Shown: positions 24,625-32,669 of the stretch, one piece after another
How the letters are laid out: each line of letters begins with the position of its first letter
Position numbering within the stretch: position 1 is the first letter of the stretch
Source of the DNA: Streptomyces sp. WMMB303
GTDB taxonomy: Bacteria > Actinomycetota > Actinomycetes > Streptomycetales > Streptomycetaceae
Length of the DNA: 64,000 nt
Reading direction: 5' to 3'
Assembly: GCF_029351045.1 (NCBI RefSeq)
Contig: NZ_JARKIN010000001.1
Coordinates: 4,204,501-4,268,500 of the forward strand
The notes under the pieces: generated by a model
Told to the model about the DNA's origin: nothing
Database searches by the model: none
The model's input: only the letters and a program-made list of their open reading frames with translations
Translations under genes and position numbers: made by a program

Positions 24625-25872
24625 ATGGACGACACAGGCCGGCTGTGCCAGGCGCTCGCCGTACGCCTGCACGCGGACGCCGGCACCGGGCCGACGGAGC
24701 GCGCGCCGGCCCGCGCGGCGGGCGGGGTGCGGCTGTGGGTGCAGGACGTGCCCGGCGGCGCGGATACGGAGATCGCGGCGGTACGGCGGGAGCGCGAACT
24801 CTCCCGGCCCGCCGACCCGCGCACCGGGCCGGGGCTGCGGGCGGTGCTGCTGCGGTACGCGGACGGGGCGGCGGACCTGGTCGTGGTCGCCCACCGGGCG
24901 GTGCTGGCCCAACCCTGCGACCTGGCCCGGGCCCTGCTGGGCGAGGAGGTGGACTTGGCGGTCCCGGCCGGCGATGCGGCAGCCGAACGGGAGGCGCGCC
25001 TGCGGTCGGCGCTGCGGGACCTCGACCGCCGCCCGGTACCGGAGTGGGGCCTGGGCGAGGCCGGGGCCCCGACCGTGGGGCACCGCCGCTTCACCGTCCC
25101 GGCCCGCGGGCGGGCGGCGGACCCGGTCTCGCTGCGGGCGGCGCTCGGGCTGGTCCTCGCCCGCTGCACCGGGACCTCCGAGGTGGGGGTGGGGGTGGAC
25201 GCGGAGCAGCGGGTGGTCTTCTCCGCGACGCCGGGCCGGACCGTGGCGGAGGGCCGGATGACGCCCGGGTTCGTGGCCCGCAAGGAGTGCGGGTTCGCGC
25301 CCTGCTTCGAGGAGGTCGGCCATCTGGTCGACGGCCGCGACCCGCTGCAGGACGACGCGGACGTGCTGGAGGTGGTGGCACGGGCGCACGCCGCTGTCGG
25401 ATTCTGCACCGGGTGGACCCATACCGAGCTGCGACTGACTGCCGAGGGCCCGAAGGTGGTCGAGATCAACGCCCGGATCGGCGGTGACCGCATCCCTGAT
25501 CTCGGGCGGCTGGCGCTGGGCACCGACGCGGCGCTGGCGGCCGCTCGACTGGCCTGCGGCGCGGAGCCGCCCGGTCTCCGTCCCGGCCCCCGGCGAGCGG
25601 CGGGAGTCCGGTTCCGCTATCCGGAGGAGGACTGCCTGGCCCGCGCGGTGCGGGTGGACATGGCGGCGCTGCCACCGGAGGTGACCGAGGCACGAGCGAT
25701 CGCCCTGCCGGGGCAGGAGCTGCGGCTGCCGCCGCACGGCGCGGTCGCGGGCCGGTACGGGCTGGTCACCGCCGTCGCGGAGTCGGCCCAGGAGTGCCGT
25801 GCCGCCCTGGAGAAGGGTGCGGAGGCGGTACGGCTGGAGGTGCTCCGCCCGCTGGGGCCGCCGCGCGGCTGA
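24625..25872 (+). CDS. Chimeric protein: condensation-like N-terminus, ATP-grasp C-terminal portion
   Basis: 415 residues, with GGAGAGAAGG before the ATG. The first about 200 residues resemble half of an NRPS condensation domain (RERELSRPADPRTGPGLRAV, then DLVVVAHRAVLAQPCDLARA). The HHxxxDG site is absent (AHRAVLAQ). From about 215 the sequence matches the last part of a carboxylate-amine ATP-grasp ligase: KECGFAPCFEEVGHLVDG, GFCTGWTHTELRLTAEGPK, and VVEINARIGGDRIPDLGRLA. The N-terminal and central ATP-binding subdomains are missing, so ligase activity is doubtful unless another protein supplies them. Either a novel architecture or a deletion fusion inside a decayed cluster. Fold assignments are by eye. 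Confidence 0.6.
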   Translation: MDDTGRLCQALAVRLHADAGTGPTERAPARAAGGVRLWVQDVPGGADTEIAAVRRERELSRPADPRTGPGLRAVLLRYADGAADLVVVAHRAVLAQPCDLARALLGEEVDLAVPAGDAAAEREARLRSALRDLDRRPVPEWGLGEAGAPTVGHRRFTVPARGRAADPVSLRAALGLVLARCTGTSEVGVGVDAEQRVVFSATPGRTVAEGRMTPGFVARKECGFAPCFEEVGHLVDGRDPLQDDADVLEVVARAHAAVGFCTGWTHTELRLTAEGPKVVEINARIGGDRIPDLGRLALGTDAALAAARLACGAEPPGLRPGPRRAAGVRFRYPEEDCLARAVRVDMAALPPEVTEARAIALPGQELRLPPHGAVAGRYGLVTAVAESAQECRAALEKGAEAVRLEVLRPLGPPRG

Positions 25873-26002
25873 CACGGGTAGCGGACCACTGCTGCCGGCC
25901 CGGGTCCGGAGAGGGCAGTGAAGCCGGGTCGGCAGGACGGCCGCTCATCAGCCACGGGGCTCATCCGGTGTTCCGCGCTCGGCGGCCGGAGTCGGCGCGG
26001 GG

Positions 26003-26824
26003 CTACGGCTTTCGCGCCACGCCGCCGAACTCGAACCAGGTCTCGTCCTCCAACTGGCGTGCGCACAGGTCGGAGTCGGGCCGCCAGTCGTTGACCTCGA
26101 CCAGGCCGGGTTCCAGCACGTCGAGACCGGCGAAGTACGCCTCGACGTCGTGCGGTTCGCGGACCCGGCCCCACTGGCCGTTGGTGCTGCGGTCCATGAA
26201 CCCGGTGACGAAGTCGCGGGTCTCCCGGTCGTGGCTGACGAGTTGGTTGAGGACGACGAAGCTGCCGGAGGGCACGCGCTCCAGGGCACGGCGCACCACG
26301 GCGGCGGGGTCGGAGTGGTCGGGGATGCAGTGCATCACCGAGACGAAGAGCAGCGCCACCGGCCGGGAGAGGTCGATCAGGCGCTTCACCTCGGGGCTGT
26401 CGAAGATCGCATCGGTGTCGCGCAGGTCGGCCTGGATCACCGCGGTGTCGGCGTTCTCCTCCAGCAGCGCCCGGCCGTGGGCGAGCACGATGGGGTCGTT
26501 GTCCACATAGACCGCGCGGGCTCCGGGGGCCGCGCGCTGGGCGACCTGATGGACGTTGTCCTGGGTGGGCAGCCCGGAACCGTGGTCGAGGAACTGGCGG
26601 ATGCCGTACTCGCCCACCAGGATGCGCACGACCCGCTGCAGGAAGCGGCGGTTGTTGCGGGCGAGGTGGCGGGTGCGCGGCACCTTCTCGTCCAGCACCG
26701 CGACGGCTTCCCGGTCCACGGCGTAGTTGTCCTTGCCGCCGAGGTAGTGGTCGTACATCCGGGCCACACTCGGGATGTTGATGTCCACCGCGTGCTGCCC
26801 GGCTCCGGTCGTCTCGTCCCGCAT
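26003..26824 (-). CDS. SAM-dependent methyltransferase, PF04672 family
   Basis: 273-residue member of the actinobacterial PF04672 (former DUF574) methyltransferase family. Hallmarks are SVARMYDHYLGGKDNYAVD (about 17-36), the SAM loop RQFLDHGSGLPTQDNVHQVA (about 77-96), VYVDNDPIVLAHGRALL and the terminal FGGVARKP. Substrates of the family are unknown. The ATG at 26824 is chosen because the family motif then starts at the usual distance. Same strand as the HATPase gene, 230 bp downstream of it. Confidence 0.9.
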   Translation of the reverse strand: MRDETTGAGQHAVDINIPSVARMYDHYLGGKDNYAVDREAVAVLDEKVPRTRHLARNNRRFLQRVVRILVGEYGIRQFLDHGSGLPTQDNVHQVAQRAAPGARAVYVDNDPIVLAHGRALLEENADTAVIQADLRDTDAIFDSPEVKRLIDLSRPVALLFVSVMHCIPDHSDPAAVVRRALERVPSGSFVVLNQLVSHDRETRDFVTGFMDRSTNGQWGRVREPHDVEAYFAGLDVLEPGLVEVNDWRPDSDLCARQLEDETWFEFGGVARKP

Positions 26825-27054
26825 ACGCGCCCCAGTGTGTTCACCGGCACACCGCGCACCGACCGCGCGGGCACCTGCCCTGGCGGGAAGCATGTCACGC
26901 CGGTGCGGTCCGGACCAACGTCAAGTGACCTCAGCCCAGCGGAATTTGACCAGGTGACCGGGACAGAACGGGAGGAGCCGGGAGGGTCGCGGCACCCCGG
27001 GAGGGTCGCGACGCGGGGGCCGCCGTTCCCGCACCGGGGGCGCCACCGGAGGCC

Positions 27055-27522
27055 CTACAGCACGCCGTCGGCGGTACCCAGTTCGGCCCACACCACGCGG
27101 CCGCACCGGCCGCCGTGCGCGGAGACGCCCCAGCGCTGCGCGAGGGCGCCGACGAGCTGCAGTCCCCGGCCGTTCACCTCTTCGGGGGCCGCGCTGCGCG
27201 GCTGCGGCGCACAGTGCTGGGTGCCCTCGTCGGTGACCTCTATCCGCAGACGTTCGTCGTCCAGGTGGATGCGGCACGCTATCCGGACGGTGTCCGTGTG
27301 CAGGACGGCGTTGGTGACGAACTCGGAGATCACCAGTTGCGCCGTGTGGGCGAGCTCCTCGGGAAAGCCCCAGTGCTGCAGCTTCCCGCGGAGCCGGGCG
27401 CGGGCGCGGGCGACCGACGAGGTGTGAGCGGGGAGCTCGAATCCCTCCTGGCGCGCCACCTCGGCCGGCGCGGCCGACGGTGCGGGCAGGGGGAGCTGCG
27501 TGAGGGGATACGAGGAGGCCAC
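27055..27522 (-). CDS. ATP-binding protein (RsbW/SpoIIAB-like HATPase)
   Basis: 155-residue stand-alone GHKL ATPase of the anti-sigma/serine-kinase type common in Streptomyces. The N box is LVISEFVTNAVLHTD, the D-x-G motif is IEVTDEGTQ, and the G2 loop NGRGLQLV; a Pro/Ala-rich N-terminus precedes. The GTG at 27522 has GGAAGG at good spacing, whereas upstream starts extend across the divergent promoter. Divergent from an XRE/DUF5753 gene, an arrangement often seen with XRE-DUF397 pairs. Partner sigma factor or antagonist not visible. Confidence 0.87.
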   Translation of the reverse strand: MASSYPLTQLPLPAPSAAPAEVARQEGFELPAHTSSVARARARLRGKLQHWGFPEELAHTAQLVISEFVTNAVLHTDTVRIACRIHLDDERLRIEVTDEGTQHCAPQPRSAAPEEVNGRGLQLVGALAQRWGVSAHGGRCGRVVWAELGTADGVL

Positions 27523-27735
27523 GGGGGAACGCCTTCCGTCTACCTGTGAGGGGAGGGGACGGCTACCGGGGAGCAGTCCGCGCCGGGCGCGAGCGGGCCC
27601 GCGCAGGCATCGGCCGGACGGGCCGCCGCGGGCCACTCCGGCGGCAGCGGTGCTGTGCGGCTCCGGTGCCGCAGTCTCATGAGCTGGGTCACGCTCTTCA
27701 CTATGCCCAGCTTCTTTCACAGATGGCAAGAGGAG

Positions 27736-27787
27736 TTCTGCAATTCGCAGAATCGCATGGGCAGTATGGCTGCTGCACACCAGCCAT
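27736..27787. promoter_or_regulatory. Two inverted repeats between HATPase and XRE genes
   Basis: TTCTGC-AATTC-GCAGAA (27736-27752) and ATGGCTG-CTGCACAC-CAGCCAT (27766-27787) lie 54-105 bp upstream of the XRE start, in an AT-rich pocket between divergent genes. The first shares TTCTGCAA with the 12-bp repeats at 20577. Candidate operators of the XRE regulators. Confidence 0.6.
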
Positions 27788-27840
27788 GGCACACTGCTTG
27801 ACGCCAGGGTCCGCCAGGGGAGGCAGTCAGGGAGGCAGTA

Positions 27841-28698
27841 GTGGCCGAGGCTCGTTCCGCGCCGACTGTGGGGCAGATAGTGCTCGGCCTACGCCTTCGC
27901 GACCTCCGCGAGCGTGCCGGACACTCCTTCACCGACGCCGCGTACGCGCTCAGTGTCAACACCACGACGGTGCGTCGCATGGAGAAGGCCGAGGTGGGCC
28001 TCAAGCCGCCCTACGTGGAGAAGCTGCTGCGGATGTACGGCCTCTCCGACGAGGAGACGGCCTCGTTCCTGGCCCTGGTGGACGAGGCGAACCGGCCCGG
28101 CTGGTGGCACAGCTTCCGTGATGTGCTGCCGCCCTGGTTCAGCCTCTACGTGAGCCTGGAGGGCGAGGCCAGCCTCATCAGGGCGTACGAGCCGCACTGC
28201 GTACCGGGACTGCTCCAGACGGAGGAGTACGCGCGAGCCCTGCTGCGCACCGGATTCCCCTCCGCCGAGGAGGACGAGCTGGACCGCCGGGTGCAGTTGC
28301 GCATGGGCCGCCAGCGGCTCCTCCAGGACCCCGAGGCGCCGGTGCTGTGGGCCGTGCTGGACGAGCAGGTGCTGCGCCGCCACGTGGGCTCACCCTCCGT
28401 GATGCGGGGCCAGATCGACCGGCTGATCGAGCTGTCCCGGCAGCAGAACATCACGCTGCAGATCATCCCGTTCACCGCGGGTGCCCACCCCGGCATGTTC
28501 GGGCCCTTCCAGCTCTTCCGGTTCGAGATTCCGGAGCTCCCGGACATCGTCTACACCGAGAGCCTGACAGGCGCCACGTACCTGGACGAGCGTCCGGACA
28601 CCGCTGCCTACCTGGAGGTGCTGGACCGCATGGGCGCGCAGGCCGCGCCAGTACCACACACCGAGGCTGTACTCGGTGAGATCCGCAAGGAGTTCTGA
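27841..28698 (+). CDS. XRE-family regulator with DUF5753 domain
   Basis: 285-residue paralogue of the regulator at 21329. The helix-turn-helix is at about 15-75 (LRDLRERAGHSFTDAAYALSV, then TTTVRRMEKAEVGL). DUF5753 follows with SLEGEASLIRAYEPHCVPGL, QNITLQIIPFTAG and ELPDIVYTESLTGATYLDE. GTG start with GGGAGG upstream. The DUF397 gene begins 3 bp after the stop, so the pair is an operon, with two methyltransferases behind. Confidence 0.92.
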   Translation: MAEARSAPTVGQIVLGLRLRDLRERAGHSFTDAAYALSVNTTTVRRMEKAEVGLKPPYVEKLLRMYGLSDEETASFLALVDEANRPGWWHSFRDVLPPWFSLYVSLEGEASLIRAYEPHCVPGLLQTEEYARALLRTGFPSAEEDELDRRVQLRMGRQRLLQDPEAPVLWAVLDEQVLRRHVGSPSVMRGQIDRLIELSRQQNITLQIIPFTAGAHPGMFGPFQLFRFEIPELPDIVYTESLTGATYLDERPDTAAYLEVLDRMGAQAAPVPHTEAVLGEIRKEF

Positions 28699-28701
28699 AC
28701 C

Positions 28702-28962
28702 ATGGGTCATTCCGGCCACCCCCCACACATATACAACGGCATGCCCGCGAAACACCTCGGCACCGAGGGCTGGCAGAAGCCGTGGAGCGGCACCAACGGC
28801 GGCAGCTGCGTCGAGGCGATGAAGCTCGGCGACGGCCGGGTGGCTCTGCGGCAGTCGACCGACCCGGAAGGTCCGGCGCTGATCTACACCACCCACGAGT
28901 TCGAGACCTTCCTCAGGGGCGCCAAGCAGGGCGTTGCCGACTTCCTGCTGGCATCCGACTGA
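28702..28962 (+). CDS. DUF397 protein
   Basis: 86-residue DUF397 (PF04149) protein: WQKPWSGTNGGSCVEAMKLG, VALRQSTDPEGPALIYTTHE and FETFLRGAKQGVADFLLAS. Immediately follows the XRE gene, the classic cognate pair. The His/Pro-rich first 20 residues are extra compared with the first DUF397 protein; an ATG at residue 14 could be the real start. Confidence 0.9.
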   Translation: MGHSGHPPHIYNGMPAKHLGTEGWQKPWSGTNGGSCVEAMKLGDGRVALRQSTDPEGPALIYTTHEFETFLRGAKQGVADFLLASD

Positions 28963-29005
28963 CCGCACCGCCATCACCCCGGAACCCGGAGAACGGAGAG
29001 GCCGC

Positions 29006-29830
29006 ATGACCGCAGAGGGCAACCCTCCCGGCATAGACACCACCAAGCCCCACTCGGCCCGGATGTACGACTACTACCTCGGCGGCAAGACCCACTACGA
29101 GGTGGACGTCCAGGCGGCCGAGGCGGTCATCGCGACCGTTCCGTTCGCCGGTGCGATGGCCCGCGCCAACCGCGACTTCATGATCCGCGCGACCCGCTGG
29201 GTGGCCTCCGAGGCCGGCGTACGGCAGTTCCTGGACATCGGCAGCGGCATCCCCACCGAGCCCAACCTCCACCAGGTGGCCCAGTCGGTCGCCCCCGAGG
29301 CACGGGTCGTCTACACCGACAGCGATCCCATCGTGCTGCAGTACGCGCAGGCGCTGCTGCACAGCACACCCGAGGGCCGCACCACCTACCTGCAGGCCGA
29401 CGCGGCCAAGCCGGAGTCCATCGCCGACTCCGACGAACTGCACGCCACGCTCGACCTGAGCAGCCCGGTGGCCCTCTCGGTCAACGCGCTCTTCCACTTC
29501 GTCCCGGACGAGTGGGGGCCCTACGAGATCCTCACCGGGCTGCTGGACAGGCTGCCCTCCGGCAGCTACCTGTGTCTCTCGCACGCCACCGCGGACATCG
29601 ACGACCCGGCCCTGGCCGCACTGGGCCGCGAGGTCGAGGAGATCTACGCCAAGGGTGGCACCGCACTCCGACTGCGGGACCGCAGCGAGGTCGGCAGGTT
29701 CTTCGAGGGGCTCGAACTGGTCGAGCCGGGCATCGTGATGGCGCACGACTGGCGCCCGGAGCCCGGCCGGACGGAGGAGCTCGAAGAAGGACAGCCCAGC
29801 ATGCTCGCGGGCCTGGCCCGCAAACCCTGA
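29006..29830 (+). CDS. SAM-dependent methyltransferase, PF04672 family (copy A)
   Basis: 274 residues. KPHSARMYDYYLGGKTHYE (about 13-31), the SAM loop QFLDIGSGIPTEPNLHQVAQ (about 74-93), VYTDSDPIVLQYAQALLHS and the terminal MLAGLARKP mark the family. GGAGAGG precedes the ATG. 43 bp after the DUF397 gene and 42 bp before a tandem paralogue, so probably one XRE-DUF397-MT-MT transcript. Its central third is nearly identical at DNA level to the next gene. Confidence 0.92.
   Translation: MTAEGNPPGIDTTKPHSARMYDYYLGGKTHYEVDVQAAEAVIATVPFAGAMARANRDFMIRATRWVASEAGVRQFLDIGSGIPTEPNLHQVAQSVAPEARVVYTDSDPIVLQYAQALLHSTPEGRTTYLQADAAKPESIADSDELHATLDLSSPVALSVNALFHFVPDEWGPYEILTGLLDRLPSGSYLCLSHATADIDDPALAALGREVEEIYAKGGTALRLRDRSEVGRFFEGLELVEPGIVMAHDWRPEPGRTEELEEGQPSMLAGLARKP
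29222..29402 (+). repeat. Near-identical tract, copy 1
   Basis: About 180 bp aligning without gaps to 30089-30269 (offset 867), with only about nine or ten mismatches by eye, including at third codon positions. The flanking parts of the two genes are clearly more diverged. Suggests recent gene conversion or unequal exchange between the paralogues. Confidence 0.7.
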
Positions 29831-29872
29831 ACCACGAGGCACCACGACAGGCACTACTGAGGGGGAGACCGC

Positions 29873-30697
29873 ATGTCCGAGCAGGACGGACCACCGCCGG
29901 TCGACACGGCCATACCGCACTCCGCGCGGATGTACGACTACTACCTCGGGGGGAAGACCCACTACGAGGCGGATGTGCGGGCGGCCGAGGCGGTGGTCGC
30001 CAAGCTGCCGGAGATCGTCACGGCGGCGCGCACCAATCGCGACTTCATGATCCGCGTCACCCGCACCCTGGCGGCGGAGTACGGCGTGCGGCAGTTCCTG
30101 GACATCGGCAGCGGCATCCCGACCGAACCCAACCTCCACCAGGTGGCCCAGTCGGTCGCCCCCGACGCACGGGTCGTCTACACCGACAACGATCCGATCG
30201 TGCTGCAGTACGCGCAGGCGCTGCTGCACAGCACACCCGAGGGCCGCACCACCTATCTGCACGCGGACGCGACCCGGCCGGAGACCGTGCTGGACTCGCC
30301 CGAGCTGGGCCAGACCCTCGACCTGGACCGCCCGGTGGCCGTCTCGGTGAACGCGCTCGTCCACTTCATCCCGGACGAACGGGCACCGGAGGGAATGCTG
30401 CGCACGCTGCTCGACCGGCTCGCTCCGGGCAGTTTCCTGTCGCTGAGCCACGGGATCGCCGATGTGCCCGACCGGGAGGGCTCCGAGCGGATCGACCACG
30501 TGGTCGACATCTACCGGCGCAGCGGCACGGTGCTCGTGCCCCGGAGCCGGGAGCAGGTCGCCCGGTTCTTCGACGGATGGGAGCTGCTGGACCCGGGGCT
30601 GACCATGACGCATCTGTGGCGCCCCGACAACGGCCCCGACGGCGGGCTGCCCAAGGGCACCTTGACCCTGTACGCGGGGGTGGGCCGCAAGCGGTGA
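29873..30697 (+). CDS. SAM-dependent methyltransferase, PF04672 family (copy B)
   Basis: 274-residue tandem paralogue of the preceding gene with the same motifs (IPHSARMYDYYLGGKTHYEA, QFLDIGSGIPTEPNLHQVAQ, TLYAGVGRKR). It differs most in the C-terminal half, which has SHGIADVPDREGSERIDHVV and DIYRRSGTVLVPRSREQV. This suggests a different partner or substrate. GGGGGAG precedes the ATG. Likely the end of the XRE operon. Confidence 0.92.
   Translation: MSEQDGPPPVDTAIPHSARMYDYYLGGKTHYEADVRAAEAVVAKLPEIVTAARTNRDFMIRVTRTLAAEYGVRQFLDIGSGIPTEPNLHQVAQSVAPDARVVYTDNDPIVLQYAQALLHSTPEGRTTYLHADATRPETVLDSPELGQTLDLDRPVAVSVNALVHFIPDERAPEGMLRTLLDRLAPGSFLSLSHGIADVPDREGSERIDHVVDIYRRSGTVLVPRSREQVARFFDGWELLDPGLTMTHLWRPDNGPDGGLPKGTLTLYAGVGRKR
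30089..30269 (+). repeat. Near-identical tract, copy 2
   Basis: Partner of 29222-29402; see that entry. Covers the SAM-binding loop through VYTDNDPIVLQYAQALLHS and the following strand. Confidence 0.7.
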
Positions 30698-30722
30698 GCG
30701 TGCAGGCACGGAGCCGGAGGCG

Positions 30723-30764
30723 TTGACAGGTCCGGCCATCGACGTGACCATAAGCAAGCGCTTA
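30723..30764 (+). promoter_or_regulatory. Promoter overlapped by a palindromic operator
   Basis: TTGACA (30723-30728) is a consensus -35. The -10 should fall around 30746-30755 (CATAAG-like), where TAAGC-AAGC-GCTTA (30751-30764) forms a palindrome of the kind bound by TetR-type regulators of fatty-acid genes. Binding there would block initiation. It lies 60 bp upstream of the acyl-CoA dehydrogenase. Confidence 0.6.
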
Positions 30765-30823
30765 GAAACTGAGCACCGCACGTCACTGCCGCCTGCTCAC
30801 CGCCTCCGGGATCGGACCGCCCC

Positions 30824-32653
30824 ATGCCCTCACCCTCGCTGCTGCTCTCCCGCCGCGACCTGGACTTCCAGCTCCACGACTGGCTGGACGTCGAGGCGCT
30901 GACCCGGCGGGCCCGCTACGCCGAGCACTCCCGCGAGACCTTCGACGACGCCCTGGAGCTGAGCGAGCGGATCGCCACCCGGCACTTCGCCCCGCACAAC
31001 AAGAAGAACGACCAGGAGGAGCCCTGGTTCGACGGCGAGCGGGTGCACACCGTCGAAGAGGCCTCCGAGGCGCTCGGAGTGTTCGCCGAGTCCGGGCTGC
31101 TGGCGGCGGCCATGGACGAGGAGTTCGGCGGCATGGGCATGCCGCACACGATCGCCACCGCGTGCTTCTCCTACTTCCAGGCGGCCAACGTCGGCACCTC
31201 CGCCTACCCGTTCCTCACCCTGGGCAACGCGCGCCTGCTGTGCGCCCACGGAACCCGCGAGCAGATCGACACCTATGTACGGCCGATGCTCGAAGGGCGC
31301 TACTTCGGCACCATGTGCCTGTCCGAACCGCAGGCCGGCTCCTCCCTCGCGGACGTCACCACCCGCGCCGAGCCGCAGCCGGACGGCACCTACCGGCTCT
31401 TCGGCACCAAGATGTGGATCTCCGGCGGCGACCACGAGCTGTCCGAGAACATCGTCCACCTGGTGCTCGCCCGGGTGCCCGGCGGGCCGGCGGGCGTCAA
31501 GGGGCTGTCCCTGTTCATCGTCCCCAAGTACCTGGCCGCGCCGGACGGCGGCCCGGGAGAGCGCAACGACGTGGTGCCGGCCGGGCTCAACCACAAGATG
31601 GGCTACCGGGGCACCACCAACACGCTGCTCAACTTCGGCGAGGGCGCCCGCCACCGGCCCGGCGGGGAGCCGGGAGCCGTCGGGCACCTGGTGGGCGAGG
31701 AGCACCGCGGGCTGGCGTACATGTTCCACATGATGAACGGCGCCCGCATCGGTGTCGGCGCGGGCGCGATGGCGCTGGGATACACCGGCTATCTCAAGTC
31801 CCTCGCCTACGCGCGCGAGCGGCCGCAGGGGCGCGCGCTCGCGGCGAGCGGCAAGGACGCGGCGGCCCCGCAGGTTCCGATCGTGCAGCACCCGGACGTG
31901 CGGCGGATGCTGCTGGCGCAGAAGTCCTATGTGGAGGGCGCGCTGGGGCTGCTCCTGTACTGCTCCATGCTGGTGGACGAGCAGCGCTCGGCCCCGGTCG
32001 AGGAGGACCGGGGCCGCGCCGAACTGCTGCTGGACGTCCTGACGCCGATCGCGAAGAGCTGGCCCTCGCAGTGGTGCCTGGAGGCCAACAGCCTGGCCAT
32101 CCAGGTGCACGGCGGCTACGGCTACACCCGCGAGTACGACGTCGAGCAGCACTACCGCGACAACCGCCTCAACCCCATCCACGAGGGCACGCACGGCATC
32201 CAGGGCCTCGATCTGCTGGGCCGCAAGGTGGTGCAGCACGGCGGCGCCGGACTGCACGCGCTGGACGGTGCGGTGCGGGAGACGCTGCGGCGTGCCGAGG
32301 CGGCCGGGGGCGAGGCAGCCGTGCTGGCCGGGACGCTGAGCGGCTACTGGGAGCGGGCCATCGGCGTGACGGCCCGGCTGTGGGAGAGCGGCGACCCGAG
32401 GACGGCGCTGGCCAACTCCTCGGTCTATCTGGAGGCAGTCGGGCACGTGGTGGTGGCGTGGATCTGGCTGGGCCAGTTCCTGGCCACGCTGTCCGCCGAC
32501 CGCGCGGACGCGGGAGCCGAGGCGTTCCTGCGCGGCAAGCAGCAGGCGGCCCGGTACTTCTTCCGCGCCGAACTGCCCCGAACCGGCCCGCAGTTCGACC
32601 TGCTGGCCGCGCTGGACACCGTCGCGGCCGACACCGATCCCGACTGGCTCTGA
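30824..32653 (+). CDS. Acyl-CoA dehydrogenase, large (FadE5-like) type
   Basis: FAD-dependent acyl-CoA oxidation, first step of beta-oxidation. At 609 residues it is the long ACAD class with an extra C-terminal domain. The fatty-acyl site includes FGTMCLSEPQAGSSLADVTT and GTKMWISGGDHEL. FAD/CoA contacts are in MGYRGTTNTLLNFGEG, and the catalytic-base region is YRDNRLNPIHEGTHGIQGLD near residue 457. No electron-transfer flavoprotein or other fad gene is adjacent. The operator in its promoter suggests repression by an unlinked TetR regulator sensing acyl-CoA. Confidence 0.92.
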   Translation: MPSPSLLLSRRDLDFQLHDWLDVEALTRRARYAEHSRETFDDALELSERIATRHFAPHNKKNDQEEPWFDGERVHTVEEASEALGVFAESGLLAAAMDEEFGGMGMPHTIATACFSYFQAANVGTSAYPFLTLGNARLLCAHGTREQIDTYVRPMLEGRYFGTMCLSEPQAGSSLADVTTRAEPQPDGTYRLFGTKMWISGGDHELSENIVHLVLARVPGGPAGVKGLSLFIVPKYLAAPDGGPGERNDVVPAGLNHKMGYRGTTNTLLNFGEGARHRPGGEPGAVGHLVGEEHRGLAYMFHMMNGARIGVGAGAMALGYTGYLKSLAYARERPQGRALAASGKDAAAPQVPIVQHPDVRRMLLAQKSYVEGALGLLLYCSMLVDEQRSAPVEEDRGRAELLLDVLTPIAKSWPSQWCLEANSLAIQVHGGYGYTREYDVEQHYRDNRLNPIHEGTHGIQGLDLLGRKVVQHGGAGLHALDGAVRETLRRAEAAGGEAAVLAGTLSGYWERAIGVTARLWESGDPRTALANSSVYLEAVGHVVVAWIWLGQFLATLSADRADAGAEAFLRGKQQAARYFFRAELPRTGPQFDLLAALDTVAADTDPDWL

Positions 32654-32669
32654 GCCCGGCCGGCGCGGC

